Assembly: GCF_040110915.1 (NCBI RefSeq)
Contig: NZ_CP157793.1
Span: 186,001-250,000 of the forward strand
Length of the DNA: 64,000 nucleotides
Direction: 5' to 3'
Source of the DNA: Stappia sp.
Lineage (GTDB): Bacteria > Pseudomonadota > Alphaproteobacteria > Rhizobiales > Stappiaceae
Shown piece after piece: positions 63,532 through 64,000 of this stretch. The notes under the pieces are model-generated. The model made no database searches and had not been told where the DNA came from. It saw only the letters and a list, made by a program, of their open reading frames with translations. The position numbers and the translations under genes are program-made. Every line of letters begins with the position of its first letter. Position 1 is the first letter of the stretch.

Positions 63532-64000
63532 ATGGACAAACGGAAGAGTCTGCGCGAGGCCATCGGCCGTCTGCGGGACGGGATGGTGATTGGCGTCGGC
63601 GGCTGGGGGGCGCGGCGCAAGCCGATGGCGCTGGTGCGTGAGATCCTTCGGTCGGATCTGAAGGACCTGACGCTGGTGGCCTATGGCGGTCCGGAAGTGG
63701 GGATGCTGTGTGCCGCCGGCAAGGTGCGCAAGGTGATCTACGGCTTCGTGTCGCTCGACAAGATCCCGCTGGAGCCCTACTTCCGAAAGGCGCGCGAGGC
63801 CGGGGCGATCGAGGTGATGGAACTCGACGAGGGGATGTTCCTGCTCGGCCTGAGGGCGGCGGCCGAGGGCGTGCCCTTCGCGCCGACCCGCCTCGGCATG
63901 GGCACCGATGTGCTGACCCACAATCCCGATCTTCGCCTGGTCGCCTCGCCCTATGGCGACGGCGAGGTGCTGGTGGCGATGCCGGCGCTGCGGACCGACG
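63532..64000 (+). CDS. ipdA: IpdA-like CoA transferase-family hydrolase, alpha subunit (3' end outside window)
   Basis: The first 156 codons are present. MDKRKSLREAIGRLRDGMVIG, GWGARRKPMALVREILRSDL, TLVAYGGPEVGMLCAAGKVRKVIYGFVSLD and ELDEGMFLLGL closely match IpdA, the alpha subunit of the IpdAB hydrolase that opens ring C of COCHEA-CoA. The family fold is class I CoA transferase. ATG 63532; a perfect operator copy lies 88 bases upstream. The reading frame continues past the window; the catalytic Glu of IpdB would be in the next gene. Confidence 0.88.
   Translation, partial: MDKRKSLREAIGRLRDGMVIGVGGWGARRKPMALVREILRSDLKDLTLVAYGGPEVGMLCAAGKVRKVIYGFVSLDKIPLEPYFRKAREAGAIEVMELDEGMFLLGLRAAAEGVPFAPTRLGMGTDVLTHNPDLRLVASPYGDGEVLVAMPALRTD

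Overview
The window is chromosomal DNA from a high-GC alphaproteobacterium, probably Hyphomicrobiales (Rhizobiales)-like. The evidence is a gcrA cell-cycle gene with a CtrA-type box upstream, a DUF1127 protein, rsmE next to gshA, DctB/DctD control of a TRAP transporter, and uniformly GC-rich coding sequence. I see no rRNA, tRNA, CRISPR array, insertion sequence or prophage.

Left part (1-31.7 kb) is mostly core and housekeeping. It holds the end of a SAM methyltransferase gene, two related small winged-helix regulators (the second AT-rich and preceded by three DNA dyads), gcrA, a thiamine-diphosphate enzyme, an ADP-forming acyl-CoA synthetase/GNAT fusion, a universal stress protein with an FNR/FixK-like box upstream, a fasciclin protein and an acyl-CoA dehydrogenase. 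A C4-dicarboxylate block follows: dctB and dctD, a chemoreceptor, then dctP-dctQ-dctM behind a sigma-54 promoter with two tandem dyad operators. Next come xseA, rsmE, gshA, a LysR regulator diverging from a DUF1127 gene, a thioredoxin-like protein, a TPR protein and guaA.

Middle part (31.8-37.4 kb) is a copper island. It holds CopC, CopD, a Tat-exported multicopper oxidase, a secreted Met-rich protein with three EF-hands, two small secreted or membrane proteins of unknown function, and an ECF sigma factor with a CxC linker motif and a Cys-rich tail, as in the metal-sensing CorE/ECF44 type.

Right part (37.4-64 kb) is a catabolic cluster that I read as steroid C/D-ring (HIP) degradation. The proteins encoded at 49676-50827, 60230-61342, 61339-62109, 62116-62931 and 63532-end resemble, from memory of the sequences, FadA6, IpdC, EchA20, IpdF and IpdA of the actinobacterial KstR2 regulon. 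A FadD3-like ligase, a split acyl-CoA dehydrogenase pair, a fused double acyl-CoA dehydrogenase, three further SDRs, a MaoC hydratase, another thiolase, a TetR regulator and a branched-chain-amino-acid-type ABC importer (with a LivM-LivG fusion) accompany them. A flavoprotein carrying both halogenase signature motifs and a secreted SMP-30-like protein sit in the middle.

A 16-bp palindrome, TCGTCC-N4-GGACGA, occurs perfectly in front of three of the catabolic units and imperfectly in front of others. It is the best candidate for the cluster's operator, presumably read by the TetR protein. The cluster runs off the right edge; ipdB would be expected next.
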